From Phaeobacter bryozoorum (lineage in GTDB: Bacteria; Pseudomonadota; Alphaproteobacteria; Rhodobacterales; Rhodobacteraceae), in the NCBI RefSeq assembly GCF_041893525.1, contig NZ_CP169068.1: a DNA stretch of 64,000 bases. The stretch is one strand, 5' to 3'. This document shows positions 8,656 to 17,441 of the stretch, piece by piece. The notes below the pieces were generated by a model, which saw only the letters and a list, made by a program, of their open reading frames with translations, searched no databases and had not been told where the DNA came from. Every line of letters begins with the position of its first letter. Position 1 is the first letter of the stretch. Both the position numbers and the translations under genes were made by a program.

Positions 8656-9411
8656 ATGAACGTCAAACCCGACTTTTCCAAACACGCCAACCACGCCACC
8701 ACGGCCCCGGCCTTTCTCTCGGTCTGGGACATGCACGCCTATTACGGCGAGAGCTACATCGTTCAGGGCATTTCCTTCAATGTGCATGAAGGTGAGATCC
8801 TGGCGCTTCTGGGTCGCAACGGCGCTGGCAAGACTTCGACCCTGCGTTCCATCGCGCGCACGGGTTCACCGATGGTGACCAAGGGTGAAATCTGGCTCGA
8901 TCATCAGCCGCTGCACACGATGTCCTCGCATGAGGCTTCGGCGGCGGGCCTGGGTCTGGTGCCGGAAGATCGCCGCATCATCCCCGGCCTGACGGTTGAG
9001 GAAAACCTGCAGCTGGCCCAGATTGCCCCGCCCATCGGCTGGTCGATCGAACGTCTATATGAACTGTTCCCGCGTCTTGGCGAGCGGCGCAAGCAAGAGG
9101 GCGTGACCCTCTCCGGTGGGGAGCAGCAGATGCTGGCCATCGCCCGCGCGCTGGCCCGTGACATCAAGGTGCTGCTGCTCGACGAACCCTATGAAGGTCT
9201 GGCCCCCGTGATCGTCGATGAGATCGAAAAGACCCTCATCCACATCAAACAGCAGGGCATCACCACCGTCATCGTCGAACAGAACGCGGTGCGCGCCCTG
9301 GAACTGGCCGACCGCGCGGTGATCCTCGACACCGGCGGCATCGTCTTTGATGGCTCAGCGGCCGAGGTTCTGGAAAACGAGGAACTGCGCGCCGAATATC
9401 TGGCCATCTGA
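8656..9411 (+). CDS. ABC importer ATPase, LivF family
   Basis: The 251-residue second ATPase, with Walker A GRNGAGKT, a canonical signature LSGGEQQM, Walker B VLLLDEPYEGLAP and switch region VIVEQNAVRALEL. It carries a 20-residue N-terminal extension relative to ordinary LivF (KPDFSKHANHATTAPAF). Last gene of the five-gene importer operon; the Shine-Dalgarno AAGGAG overlaps the end of the previous gene, and a strong terminator follows 50 bases after the stop. Confidence 0.9.
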   Translation: MNVKPDFSKHANHATTAPAFLSVWDMHAYYGESYIVQGISFNVHEGEILALLGRNGAGKTSTLRSIARTGSPMVTKGEIWLDHQPLHTMSSHEASAAGLGLVPEDRRIIPGLTVEENLQLAQIAPPIGWSIERLYELFPRLGERRKQEGVTLSGGEQQMLAIARALARDIKVLLLDEPYEGLAPVIVDEIEKTLIHIKQQGITTVIVEQNAVRALELADRAVILDTGGIVFDGSAAEVLENEELRAEYLAI

Positions 9412-9461
9412 TCCAAACACTCCCCGTCGGGTCGGTACGAATGGCCGACCTTGGCACCTTG

Positions 9462-9493
9462 GGGCTGATGCCAGTGCATCAGCCCTTTTTTTT
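9462..9493 (+). terminator. Intrinsic terminator of the ABC importer operon
   Basis: A perfect 10-base-pair stem, GGGCTGATGC (9462-9471) and GCATCAGCCC (9476-9485), with a 4-base loop, followed directly by eight T. Textbook intrinsic terminator for the plus strand. Confidence 0.93.
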
Positions 9494-9614
9494 GGTGCCG
9501 CATCCGCGCGGAATCCCGGACAATGAAGGCCTGCCACCACGAGACAGATCGGCACTGGCGCCTATCCGACGGAATTCGCTTTGCTTTGCACAATAACAGC
9601 GGTTATCTGCCCGC

Positions 9615-10151
9615 ATGACCGATCTCGCCTTTGAATTTGCCCCGGTGGGGCTGGCTTTGCTTGACAAACGGGTGATCCAGCGCTGCAACCGGCAGTTCGC
9701 CGAAACCTTTGGCGGCGCCAGCGCCAGTTATGTCGGCCTGCCCATCGCCGAGCTTTACCCCAGTCAGGAAGACTTCCAGCGGATTGGAGATCGGCTGCAA
9801 CAGGCGGATGCGCAATCCGGCCACTATAACGACGAACGGATCATGCGCCGTCGCAACGGCGATCTGTTCTGGTGCCGGGTGCGCGGGCGGTCGCTGACAC
9901 CGGAGCAGCATTTTCGCAGCGGTGTCTGGAGCTTTGCCGATATTTCAGACGACCGACCGGTGGTCAGCCTCACCCCGCGCGAGCGGGATGTGGCGATCCT
10001 TACCTGTCGCGGGCTGTCGGCCAAGGAAATCGGTGCGGAACTGAACCTTTCGTATCGCACGATAGAAACCCATCGCGCCCATCTCCTGGTCAAATTCTCC
10101 GCCCGCAAGCTGCCGGAACTGGTGGCAAAACTGACCGGAATGCCGCTCTGA
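9615..10151 (+). CDS. PAS-LuxR (FixJ/NarL-type HTH) transcriptional regulator
   Basis: A 178-residue protein with an N-terminal PAS domain (about residues 5-110, ending RNGDLFWCRVRGR and VWSFADIS) and a C-terminal LuxR-type helix-turn-helix (SLTPRERDVAILTCRGLSA then IGAELNLSYRTIETHRAHLL). There is no receiver aspartate pocket, so it probably senses a ligand, cofactor or redox state directly. It stands alone between the importer terminator and accB. No clear Shine-Dalgarno precedes the ATG, so the start is uncertain. The target genes are unknown. Single-gene PAS-LuxR regulators of this size are frequent in Rhodobacteraceae. Confidence 0.85.
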   Translation: MTDLAFEFAPVGLALLDKRVIQRCNRQFAETFGGASASYVGLPIAELYPSQEDFQRIGDRLQQADAQSGHYNDERIMRRRNGDLFWCRVRGRSLTPEQHFRSGVWSFADISDDRPVVSLTPRERDVAILTCRGLSAKEIGAELNLSYRTIETHRAHLLVKFSARKLPELVAKLTGMPL

Positions 10152-10311
10152 GCTCTGATCTGCGCGACAAGATTGCAAATCCTGCCAATGGCGCTCATGT
10201 TAGCGGCTATCTTGTCAGCGCTTTCCTTGTGGTAAAGCATACCCTATAAGCGCCTTCAATTCTTATGCCCGTAGGGATCTGCGGGCCTGTCGGAACCGGC
10301 TGAGGACAACA

Positions 10312-10806
10312 ATGACAAATAAGACCCACGAAGCAGACGTATCCTTCATCAAAGCGCTGGCGGAACTGCTGCGCGACAATGATCTGACCGAATTGCAGGT
10401 CAAACGTGACTACGGCGAAGACGACAGCCTGAACGTGCGCGTATCCCGCCAGACCATGGCCGCGGCCCCTGTACAGGCTTATGCCGCACCGGCCCCGGTG
10501 GCCGCGGCAGCTGCCCCGGCGGCCGCCGCCCCTGCCGCAGCCCCCGCCGCCGCAGAGGATCCCGCCAGCCACCCCGGCGCCGTTCCCTCGCCGATGGTCG
10601 GGACCGTCTACACCCAGCCCGAACCGGGCGCGCCGACCTTTGTAAAAGTTGGCGATCAGGTGGCCGAGGGCGATACCCTCTTGATCGTCGAAGCCATGAA
10701 GACCATGAACCACATCCCGGCCCCGAAGGCCGGCACCATCAAGCGTATCCTCGTCGAAGACGGCGCAGCGGTCGAATTCGGAACGCCGCTGGTCATCATC
10801 GAGTAA
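10312..10806 (+). CDS. accB: Biotin carboxyl carrier protein of acetyl-CoA carboxylase
   Basis: A 164-residue BCCP. The N-terminal helix-rich region (DVSFIKALAELLRDNDLTEL) is joined to the biotinyl domain by an alanine/proline-rich linker (residues about 50-85). The biotin-accepting lysine is in EAMKTMNHIPAP near residue 127. It carries the activated carboxyl group in the first step of fatty acid synthesis. accC follows 9 bases after the stop, the usual accBC operon. A low-complexity linker of this kind is normal for the family. Confidence 0.97.
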   Translation: MTNKTHEADVSFIKALAELLRDNDLTELQVKRDYGEDDSLNVRVSRQTMAAAPVQAYAAPAPVAAAAAPAAAAPAAAPAAAEDPASHPGAVPSPMVGTVYTQPEPGAPTFVKVGDQVAEGDTLLIVEAMKTMNHIPAPKAGTIKRILVEDGAAVEFGTPLVIIE

Positions 10807-10815
10807 GGGTCCAAC

Positions 10816-12168
10816 ATGTTTGATAAGATCCTGATTGCCAACCGAGGTGAGATCGCGCTGCGCGTGATCCGCGCCTGCCGGGAAATGGGCATCAAGTCGG
10901 TTGCCGTGCATTCCACCGCTGACGCGGATGCGATGCATGTTCGCATGGCCGACGAATCCGTCTGTATCGGACCGCCGTCCGGCACCCACAGCTACCTGTC
11001 GATCCCCGCCATCATCTCCGCCTGCGAGATCACCGGTGCTCAGGCGATCCATCCCGGCTATGGCTTCCTGTCGGAGAATGCCAATTTCGTTCAGATCGTC
11101 GAAGACCACGGGCTGACCTTTATCGGCCCCACCGCGGAACATATCCGCGTCATGGGCGACAAGATCACCGCAAAGGACACCATGAAGGATCTGGGCGTGC
11201 CCTGCGTGCCCGGCTCCGACGGTGGTGTACCGGATCTGGAAACTGCCAAGAAAATTGGCGAGGACATCGGCTATCCGGTGATCATCAAGGCCACCGCCGG
11301 CGGTGGCGGACGTGGCATGAAGGTGGCCAAGACCGCCGCCGACATGGAACAGGCCTTCATGACTGCCCGCGCCGAAGGCAAAGCCGCCTTTGGCAACGAT
11401 GAGGTCTATATCGAGAAATACCTGACCACACCGCGCCACATCGAGATCCAGGTCTTTGGCGACGGCAAGGGCAATGCCGTGCATCTGGGCGAGCGCGACT
11501 GTTCGCTGCAGCGGCGCCACCAGAAGGTTTTCGAGGAGGCTCCCGGCCCCTGCATTACCCCGGAGGAACGCGCGCGGATCGGCAAGACCTGTGCGGATGC
11601 TGTTGCAAAGATCAATTACATTGGCGCTGGCACCATCGAGTTCCTCTATGAAAACGGTGAATTCTACTTCATCGAGATGAACACCCGCCTGCAGGTGGAA
11701 CATCCGGTCACCGAGAGCATTTTCGGTGTCGATCTGGTGCGCGAGCAGATCCGGGTCGCCGAAGGCCTGCCGATGTCGTTCACACAGGACGATCTGGAGA
11801 TCAACGGTCACTCGATCGAGGTGCGGATCAACGCCGAGAAACTGCCGAACTTCTCGCCCTGTCCGGGCAAGATCACCCAGTATCACGCCCCCGGCGGGCT
11901 GGGTGTGCGGATGGATTCGGCGCTTTACGACGGCTATTCGATCCCGCCCTACTACGACAGCCTGATTGGCAAGCTGATCGTGCATGGCCGCGACCGGCCA
12001 GAGGCCTTGGCGCGTCTCAGCCGTGCCCTGGGAGAGCTGATCGTGGATGGTGTCGACACCACCGTTCCGCTGTTCCACGCGCTGCTCGAAGAGAAGGATA
12101 TCCACACCGGGCAGTACAATATTCATTGGCTGGAAAAATGGCTGGAAACCAATCTCGGTAACGCCTGA
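10816..12168 (+). CDS. accC: Biotin carboxylase subunit of acetyl-CoA carboxylase
   Basis: A 450-residue ATP-grasp enzyme that carboxylates the biotin on AccB. The length is that of the free subunit. It begins MFDKILIANRGEIALRVIRA. The glycine-rich ATP loop is KATAGGGGRGMKV, the catalytic region includes ERDCSLQRRHQKVFEEAPGP, and the metal and biotin region is MNTRLQVEHPVTE. Operon partner of accB; a strong terminator follows 8 bases after the stop. Confidence 0.98.
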   Translation: MFDKILIANRGEIALRVIRACREMGIKSVAVHSTADADAMHVRMADESVCIGPPSGTHSYLSIPAIISACEITGAQAIHPGYGFLSENANFVQIVEDHGLTFIGPTAEHIRVMGDKITAKDTMKDLGVPCVPGSDGGVPDLETAKKIGEDIGYPVIIKATAGGGGRGMKVAKTAADMEQAFMTARAEGKAAFGNDEVYIEKYLTTPRHIEIQVFGDGKGNAVHLGERDCSLQRRHQKVFEEAPGPCITPEERARIGKTCADAVAKINYIGAGTIEFLYENGEFYFIEMNTRLQVEHPVTESIFGVDLVREQIRVAEGLPMSFTQDDLEINGHSIEVRINAEKLPNFSPCPGKITQYHAPGGLGVRMDSALYDGYSIPPYYDSLIGKLIVHGRDRPEALARLSRALGELIVDGVDTTVPLFHALLEEKDIHTGQYNIHWLEKWLETNLGNA

Positions 12169-12176
12169 TCATTTGG

Positions 12177-12202
12177 GGCGGCCTTGCGGGGCCGCCTTTT
12201 TT
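12177..12202 (+). terminator. Intrinsic terminator of accBC
   Basis: Stem GGCGGCC (12177-12183) with GGCCGCC (12190-12196), 6-base loop, then six T. It ends the accBC transcript. Confidence 0.9.
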
Positions 12203-12296
12203 CTTTCCCGCTGCCCGATTTTTACCCCTGCCCTTTGCCTTGTATCATCGCGTTTTCCATTTCCCCGAACACACGATCCCGTTTTAGACTAGCCTT

Positions 12297-12929
12297 ATGA
12301 CCCTCACGCCAGAACTGCTGCTTCACGCCTATTCCGTCGGCGTTTTTCCCATGGCCGAGAGCCGGGACGACCCCGACGTTTTCTGGGTAGATCCGAAGCG
12401 GCGCGGCGTGTTCCCGATCGGTGGATTTCATCTGTCGCGCTCGCTGGCCAAAACCCTGCGAAAGGGGGGGCATGAAATTGCCGTGAACCGGGATTTTGCC
12501 GCAGTGCTTGACGGCTGTGCCGATCGCGCCGAGACATGGATCAACCCAGAAATCCGCGCCCGCTACATTGACCTGCACCAGCAGGGCAACGCCCATTCGC
12601 TTGAGGTTTATCAAGCAGGTGAGCTGACAGGTGGCGTCTATGGGGTTGTGCTGGGCGGTGCGTTCTTCGGTGAGAGCATGTTCTCCCGGCGCCGGGACGC
12701 GTCAAAGATCGCATTGGCCTATCTGATGGATCGGCTGCAACAGACGGGTTTCACCCTCTGTGATACGCAGTTCCTGACGCCGCATCTCGCCTCTCTCGGC
12801 GCGGTCGAGATCAGCCGGGCGCGCTATCGCCGCCAATTGCGGGAGGCGCTGGATATTGACGCGGATTTTACCGCCGCCCCCCTGCCCACGCCTCAGGCGT
12901 TGGTGCAGCGCATCACCCAGATATCATAG
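12297..12929 (+). CDS. aat: Leucyl/phenylalanyl-tRNA-protein transferase
   Basis: A 210-residue Aat. It moves Leu or Phe from tRNA to the N-terminus of proteins with basic N-terminal residues, marking them for ClpS/ClpAP degradation. Family phrases are LLHAYSVGVFPMAESRDDP at the start, FWVDPKRRGVFPI, GGVYGVVLGGAFFGESMFSR and the closing DTQFLTPHLASLGAVEISR. It converges with the DUF2155 gene and their 3' ends overlap by 37 bases. It stands next to accC, a common neighbour in Rhodobacteraceae. Confidence 0.96.
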   Translation: MTLTPELLLHAYSVGVFPMAESRDDPDVFWVDPKRRGVFPIGGFHLSRSLAKTLRKGGHEIAVNRDFAAVLDGCADRAETWINPEIRARYIDLHQQGNAHSLEVYQAGELTGGVYGVVLGGAFFGESMFSRRRDASKIALAYLMDRLQQTGFTLCDTQFLTPHLASLGAVEISRARYRRQLREALDIDADFTAAPLPTPQALVQRITQIS

Positions 12930-13255
12930 CGGCTGTGATCCAGCGCGTTCAAAGCCGGGCTTGACGCGATCATCCAGCCGTCAAAATAAACCGTGGCATC
13001 ATTGGGATTGCGCACCGTCACATAGGCATAGGCATCGCCGGTTGGGTTGTCGGCAGGAAAGCGGCATTCCTGCAGGCTAACGATCACGCCAAATATCTCA
13101 GCGCTGCCGCCCACCGGAATTTCCAGATCCTGCGTCTGACCATTGACCTTGTCGAGGCCGCGCAAAACGGCGGAGGTGCCATTTTCAGCAGCCCCCTGCG
13201 CCCAAGCGACACCTGTGGCCATCGCAAGTGCAAAAAGCGCCGCAATCAGACGCAT
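12893..13255 (-). CDS. DUF2155 periplasmic protein
   Basis: A 120-residue protein with a clear signal peptide (MRLIAALFALAMATGVAWA) and a DUF2155 domain (LRGLDKVNGQTQDLEI, then ECRFPADNPTGDAYAYVTV and VYFDGWMIASSPALNALDH). Two cysteines, in ECRF and MRCTNA, could form a disulfide. The function of the family is not established. The start ATG shares a base with the MlaD-like gene's stop (TGATG), which couples it to an outer-membrane-lipid function in this operon. Confidence 0.9.
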   Translation of the reverse strand: MRLIAALFALAMATGVAWAQGAAENGTSAVLRGLDKVNGQTQDLEIPVGGSAEIFGVIVSLQECRFPADNPTGDAYAYVTVRNPNDATVYFDGWMIASSPALNALDHSRYDIWVMRCTNA

Positions 13256-13707
13256 CAGCCTTCGTCTCCGCTGCCTGCAACAAATTTCACCAGAAGCGAG
13301 ATCAGGCTGACCGCGCCCTGAGTGTCCTCCACCGCGTCCCCCGCCTCAAAGGCAAAGGGCGATCCACCGGGCATCACCTCAACGAAGTTGCCGCCAAGCA
13401 GGCCTTCGGAAGAAATCACCACCGCGCTGTCGTCGGGGATCTCGATCCCTTCCTTGACGGAGAACCGGGTATCGGCACGAAAGGTCTGCGGGTTCAGTTC
13501 AACACCGGTGACCGTGCCGATCTTGACACCGGCAAGACGGACATCGGTGCCGACGCTCACCCCTTCCAGAGACCGGAACGAGGCGTTCAGCTCATAAGCA
13601 GAGCCGGCGCGCGACAGACCGGCTGCCTGACCGGCATAGACGGCAAATCCGATGGCAGCGGCCAGAACCAGCCCACCTGCCAGAACCTCGGTAGTGTTAT
13701 GCGACAT
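13255..13707 (-). CDS. MlaD-family lipid-transport substrate-binding protein
   Basis: A 150-residue protein with one N-terminal helix (VLAGGLVLAAAIGFAVYAG) and an MCE/MlaD domain (SFRSLEGVSVGTDVRLAGVKIG, SVKEGIEIPDDSAVVISSEG, LLGGNFVEVMPGG). MlaD proteins form a periplasmic hexameric ring that carries phospholipids between the inner and outer membranes to keep outer-membrane asymmetry. No mlaE, mlaF or mlaC is adjacent here, so its permease is elsewhere. Coupled to the DUF2155 gene by TGATG. Confidence 0.93.
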   Translation of the reverse strand: MSHNTTEVLAGGLVLAAAIGFAVYAGQAAGLSRAGSAYELNASFRSLEGVSVGTDVRLAGVKIGTVTGVELNPQTFRADTRFSVKEGIEIPDDSAVVISSEGLLGGNFVEVMPGGSPFAFEAGDAVEDTQGAVSLISLLVKFVAGSGDEG

Positions 13708-13802
13708 GCTGTTTCAGCCCCTGCCTTTGGATGGGTCGACACCTGCGCCGACCGGCCAGCGCCGCTGGCGACGCTGTTGTCTCGATCAGATGTGACCGAT
13801 GC

Positions 13803-14189
13803 TTATTCCGGCGACCATGCTTCATAGTCGCTGCGTTCCTTGGGAGCTCCGGCTGCGCGGATCGACCCGGCCGGCGCATAGGCCAGCATGGTGCCGGTCA
13901 GGTTTTCCTGATGCGGCTTTTCCCAGGGTTTATGCGCCAGAGGTTTTTCGGACGGCACTTCGTCAAACGTGCGGTGCAACCAGCCATGCCAATCTGCCCC
14001 GATGCGCGAGGCCTCAACCTCGCCGTTGAACATCACCCAGCGCTTGCTGTCGTCGGCATTGCGATAATACACGTTGCCCTGATCGTCCTCACCCACCTTG
14101 GTGCCCTTACGGGCGGTGAAGATACGCGTATTCAGGGTCGAGCCGTTCCACCAGGTCACAGCCCGCAAGAGAGAGTTCAGGATTCCCAT
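13803..14189 (-). CDS. NDUFA12-type (B17.2) supernumerary subunit of complex I
   Basis: A 128-residue homologue of mitochondrial NDUFA12, found in alphaproteobacterial complex I. Recognisable parts are TWWNGSTLNTRIFTARKG near the N-terminus, the conserved NVYYRNADDSKRWVMFNG, and WHGWLHRTFDEVPSEKPL. The start is the ATG after CGGAGGAACCG; an in-frame codon 108 bases upstream lies beyond this Shine-Dalgarno. It lies away from the nuo operon but near lipid-envelope genes, as is typical in this bacterial family. Confidence 0.93.
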   Translation of the reverse strand: MGILNSLLRAVTWWNGSTLNTRIFTARKGTKVGEDDQGNVYYRNADDSKRWVMFNGEVEASRIGADWHGWLHRTFDEVPSEKPLAHKPWEKPHQENLTGTMLAYAPAGSIRAAGAPKERSDYEAWSPE

Positions 14190-14361
14190 CGGTTCCTCCG
14201 AAAATTTCGCTTCTGATATGGCGCAATTTACCGCCAAGGTCCAGACACGCTGCACCCGCCCATGGGGATTGTCGCAAAACTTCTCGGGCATTTGCACAAT
14301 CGGGCCATAATTGCCGCCTAAGATGCGCGTGAATTCTTAACATCCGATAGCGAGGCCGCCC

Positions 14362-14649
14362 GTGCGCTTCATCCTTTCTCTGGTCGCAACCCTTATTGTC
14401 GCCGTTACTGTGCTGGACCTGATGCAGGTGACCAGCCTGATGATCCACGGCGACCGTGCCCAGCAGGGGCCAAAGACGATCCGCCTGACCGAACCGGATG
14501 AAGGAGATTGGCAGCAGATGACAATGAAAACGCTGGACGCGGCGAAATCCATGCTGGGCCTGGATGCAGACCCAGAGAAAAGCGAGTTGCAGAAGCTGAT
14601 GGAGCGGCGCCGCAAGGAAACCGCCCCTATGCGTAGTTTCGAGTTCTAG
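14362..14649 (+). CDS. Hypothetical small secreted or membrane-anchored protein
   Basis: A 95-residue protein starting with GTG. The N-terminus is hydrophobic (FILSLVATLIVAVTVLDLMQ), followed by a charged, helical C-terminal half (EKSELQKLMERRRKETAPM). I do not recognise a domain. It lies between the complex I subunit and the Rid gene, divergent from the first and convergent with the second. Codon use looks like the neighbours, and the long open frame with a plausible anchor supports a real gene. Its function is unknown. Confidence 0.6.
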   Translation: MRFILSLVATLIVAVTVLDLMQVTSLMIHGDRAQQGPKTIRLTEPDEGDWQQMTMKTLDAAKSMLGLDADPEKSELQKLMERRRKETAPMRSFEF

Positions 14650-14678
14650 CCCGCAGTCGGCCCAGGCCAGAGTTCCCC

Positions 14679-15038
14679 TTAGGCCGACGCCAGGGCCGTT
14701 ACCTCGATCTCGATCCGAAACTTGGGATCAATCAGCCCGCATTCGATCATCGTGGCAGCTGGCGGGTTATCGCCAAAGGTCTGCGCCAACAGCGGCCAGC
14801 AGGGCTCGAACTCAGCGCGATCGGGCAGGTAGTAGTTCACCCGTACCACATCGGCAAAACTGCTGCCCGCCTGCTCAAGCGCGGCCCCAATGATATTAAG
14901 CGCTGACTGGCACTGCGCGACCACGTCGTCCCCCTGTCCCACGGTGCCTGCCACATGCACAAAGCCGCCCGCAACCACGGCGCGGCAATAGCCGATCTTG
15001 GCCTCAAATTCGCCTCCGGAGGAAATGCGTTTGATCAT
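14679..15038 (-). CDS. Rid-family (YjgF/YER057c/UK114) protein lacking the catalytic arginine
   Basis: A 119-residue chorismate-mutase-like trimer subunit. Family phrases: HVAGTVGQ, CQSALNIIGAALEQAGSSFA, VVRVNYYLPDRAEFE and the end FRIEIEVTALASA. In true RidA deaminases the motif PARSxVE supplies an arginine that activates water. Here the corresponding stretch is PPAATMIEC with no arginine, so imine deaminase activity is not expected and it belongs with the Arg-less Rid subgroups. The start is taken at MIKRISSGG; an in-frame codon 75 bases upstream gives an unlikely basic extension. Confidence 0.88.
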   Translation of the reverse strand: MIKRISSGGEFEAKIGYCRAVVAGGFVHVAGTVGQGDDVVAQCQSALNIIGAALEQAGSSFADVVRVNYYLPDRAEFEPCWPLLAQTFGDNPPAATMIECGLIDPKFRIEIEVTALASA

Positions 15039-15144
15039 GTTCTCTGTCTCTTTCTTACCGAAAATCACATGGAAAAGCGGCGCAAGGTTACCCTCACGCC
15101 GCCTTTCAATCATCTCAGCTCAGCCATTGGCATCGCTCCAAAGC

Positions 15145-16413
15145 TTAACCAGCTGTCGCCGACTCTTTTTCGGCGTCGGCGTGGATCATCAGCGGTTGTG
15201 CGTCCGAGTTCACAGCCTCTTCGTTCACGACCACTTTCTCGACGCTGTCCATTCCCGGCAGCTCAAACATGGTGTCGAGCAGGATATCCTCCAGAATGGA
15301 GCGCAGACCACGGGCGCCGGTTTTGCGTTCGATCGCTTTCTTCGCTATCGCACTCAGCGCTTCCTCGGTAAAGTCCAGCTCGGTATCTTCCAGCTCGAAC
15401 AGGCGCTGATACTGTTTGACCAGAGCATTCTTCGGCTTGGTCAGAATGGTGATCAGCGCGTCCTCATCCAGATCTTCCAGTGTTGCCAGAACCGGCAGAC
15501 GGCCGACGAATTCCGGGATCAGGCCGAATTTTAGCAGGTCTTCAGGTTCAAGCTTCTTGAAGGTTTCACCGACACCCGCATCGCTGTCATCACGCACATC
15601 CGCGCCAAAGCCCATGGCCGAGCCCTTGCCGCGCTGTTTGATGATCTTGTCGAGACCGGCGAAGGCACCACCGCAGATGAACAGGATATTGGTGGTGTCC
15701 ACCTGCAGGAATTCCTGCTGCGGATGCTTGCGCCCGCCCTGCGGCGGCACGCTGGCCACGGTACCTTCCATCAGCTTCAGCAGCGCCTGCTGCACCCCCT
15801 CGCCCGACACGTCGCGGGTGATCGAAGGGTTTTCCGACTTGCGGGTGATCTTGTCGACCTCGTCGATGTAGACGATGCCGCGCTGCGCACGTTCGACGTT
15901 GTATTCCGACGCCTGCAACAGCTTGAGAATGATATTCTCGACATCCTCGCCCACATAACCGGCTTCGGTCAGCGTGGTCGCATCCGCCATGGTGAAGGGC
16001 ACATCCAGAATACGCGCCAGCGTCTGCGCCAGCAGCGTCTTGCCGCAGCCGGTTGGGCCGATCAGCAAAATGTTGGATTTTGACAATTCGATGTCCGAAC
16101 CCGCCTTCTGAGCGTGATTCAGGCGCTTGTAGTGGTTGTGCACCGCAACAGACAGCACCCGCTTGGCCATTGCCTGACCGATCACATAATCGTCAAGGAC
16201 CTCGCAGATGTCCTTCGGCGTCGGAACGCCGTCGGTGGACTTCAGCCCGGAGGCCTTTGTCTCTTCGCGGATGATGTCCATGCACAGTTCGACGCATTCG
16301 TCGCAGATGAACACGGTTGGGCCCGCAATAAGCTTGCGTACCTCATGCTGGCTCTTGCCGCAGAAGCTGCAATAAAGCGTGTTCTTACTGTCGCCGCTTG
16401 AGTTCGTTGCCAT
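15145..16413 (-). CDS. clpX: ClpX, ATPase subunit of the ClpXP protease
   Basis: A 422-residue AAA+ unfoldase. The N-terminal zinc-binding domain has four cysteines (YCSFCGKSQ and FICDECVELC), Walker A is GPTGCGKT, Walker B is IVYIDEVDKI, followed by the usual GGRKHP and sensor regions. It unfolds ssrA-tagged and regulatory proteins and feeds them to ClpP. clpP lies upstream with a 140-base gap containing a hairpin, so the two genes may be partly uncoupled. Length is as expected for the family. Confidence 0.98.
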   Translation of the reverse strand: MATNSSGDSKNTLYCSFCGKSQHEVRKLIAGPTVFICDECVELCMDIIREETKASGLKSTDGVPTPKDICEVLDDYVIGQAMAKRVLSVAVHNHYKRLNHAQKAGSDIELSKSNILLIGPTGCGKTLLAQTLARILDVPFTMADATTLTEAGYVGEDVENIILKLLQASEYNVERAQRGIVYIDEVDKITRKSENPSITRDVSGEGVQQALLKLMEGTVASVPPQGGRKHPQQEFLQVDTTNILFICGGAFAGLDKIIKQRGKGSAMGFGADVRDDSDAGVGETFKKLEPEDLLKFGLIPEFVGRLPVLATLEDLDEDALITILTKPKNALVKQYQRLFELEDTELDFTEEALSAIAKKAIERKTGARGLRSILEDILLDTMFELPGMDSVEKVVVNEEAVNSDAQPLMIHADAEKESATAG

Positions 16414-16506
16414 GGTCTACCTTTCCGTCCAGGGCGTGCATGCGCCTCCTGCGCCACCCGTAATATTGGCAGCTTATGCCACAGGCACAGCAGCCACAAT
16501 CGCAAA

Positions 16507-16533
16507 GTGTGCCCCGATGACGACGGGGCACAC
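16507..16533 (-). terminator. Hairpin between clpP and clpX
   Basis: A perfect 9-base-pair stem, GTGTGCCCC (16507-16515) and GGGGCACAC (16525-16533), with a 9-base loop. It lies 21 bases after the clpP stop on the minus strand and is followed by only three T. This suggests partial termination or mRNA end protection, with clpX having some readthrough or its own promoter. Confidence 0.6.
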
Positions 16534-16553
16534 CTGCCAGCTCACACCGCTGA

Positions 16554-17186
16554 TCAGCTGTCCTCGTCGTCCAGCTTGCTGCGGTTTTCGACGATTTCGT
16601 CGATCAATCCGAATTCCTTCGCCTCTTCGGGAGACATGAAATTATCCCGCTCCAGCGCGTTCACGATCTTGTCGTATTCCTGGCCGGTGTGCTTGACGTA
16701 GATTTCGTTCAGGCGCTTCTTCAGCTTCAGGGTTTCCTCGGCGTGGATCATGATATCCGTCGCCTGCCCTTGGAAGCCACCGGAGGGCTGATGCACCATG
16801 ACGCGGCTGTTGGGCAGCGAGAACCGCATCCCCGCCTCACCCGCCGTCAGCAGCAGCGAGCCCATGGAGGCCGCCTGGCCGATCACCAGTGTCGAAACCT
16901 TCGGCTTGATGTATTGCATGGTGTCATAGATCGACAGGCCCGAGGTCACAACGCCGCCGGGGCTGTTGATATACATCGAGATCTCTTTCGACGGGTTCTC
17001 CGCCTCAAGGTGCAGCAGCTGGGCCACGATCAGGGAACTCATGCCGTCGTGAACCGGACCGTTAAGGAAAATGATCCGCTCCTTCAGCAGGCGCGAAAAG
17101 ATATCATAGGCGCGTTCACCGCGGCTGGTCTGTTCCACCACCATCGGCACCAGCGTGTTCATGTATGTTTCTCTTGGATCGACCAT
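16554..17186 (-). CDS. clpP: ClpP, proteolytic subunit of the Clp protease
   Basis: A 210-residue serine protease forming the tetradecameric barrel. The catalytic triad is visible: S107 in GQAASMGSLLL, H132 in MVHQPSGG and D181 in ERDNFMS. The N-terminus (MVDPRETYMNTLVPMVVEQT) includes the short propeptide region typical of proteobacteria. It precedes clpX in the same direction. Confidence 0.98.
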   Translation of the reverse strand: MVDPRETYMNTLVPMVVEQTSRGERAYDIFSRLLKERIIFLNGPVHDGMSSLIVAQLLHLEAENPSKEISMYINSPGGVVTSGLSIYDTMQYIKPKVSTLVIGQAASMGSLLLTAGEAGMRFSLPNSRVMVHQPSGGFQGQATDIMIHAEETLKLKKRLNEIYVKHTGQEYDKIVNALERDNFMSPEEAKEFGLIDEIVENRSKLDDEDS

Positions 17187-17441
17187 ATTGACCTGCCTGC
17201 TTTGAATTGTATCGGCATCATAGCCGACTGAGTATTACCCGAGTCTTAGTGCCGCCACATTTGGGCTGCAAGGGGCGGCGATTGTTTTTGCGCTGGCCTG
17301 TGCCCTGCACCCGAATGCGGCTTCGGTGGCGCAAACAGTCAGGTCCGCGTCGAAAACCATCGCCCCGCCGTCGCAAAAGGTGGGATGCAGGCCGCAGATC
17401 GGGGTTAACTAGCAAAGATCACAGACCCAACCGAAACCGGT

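Noticed and set aside
10207..12126. A 639-codon open frame on the minus strand
   Set aside because: It lies opposite accB-accC, which are beyond doubt; long mirror frames are common in GC-rich genes and its sequence shows no domain I know.
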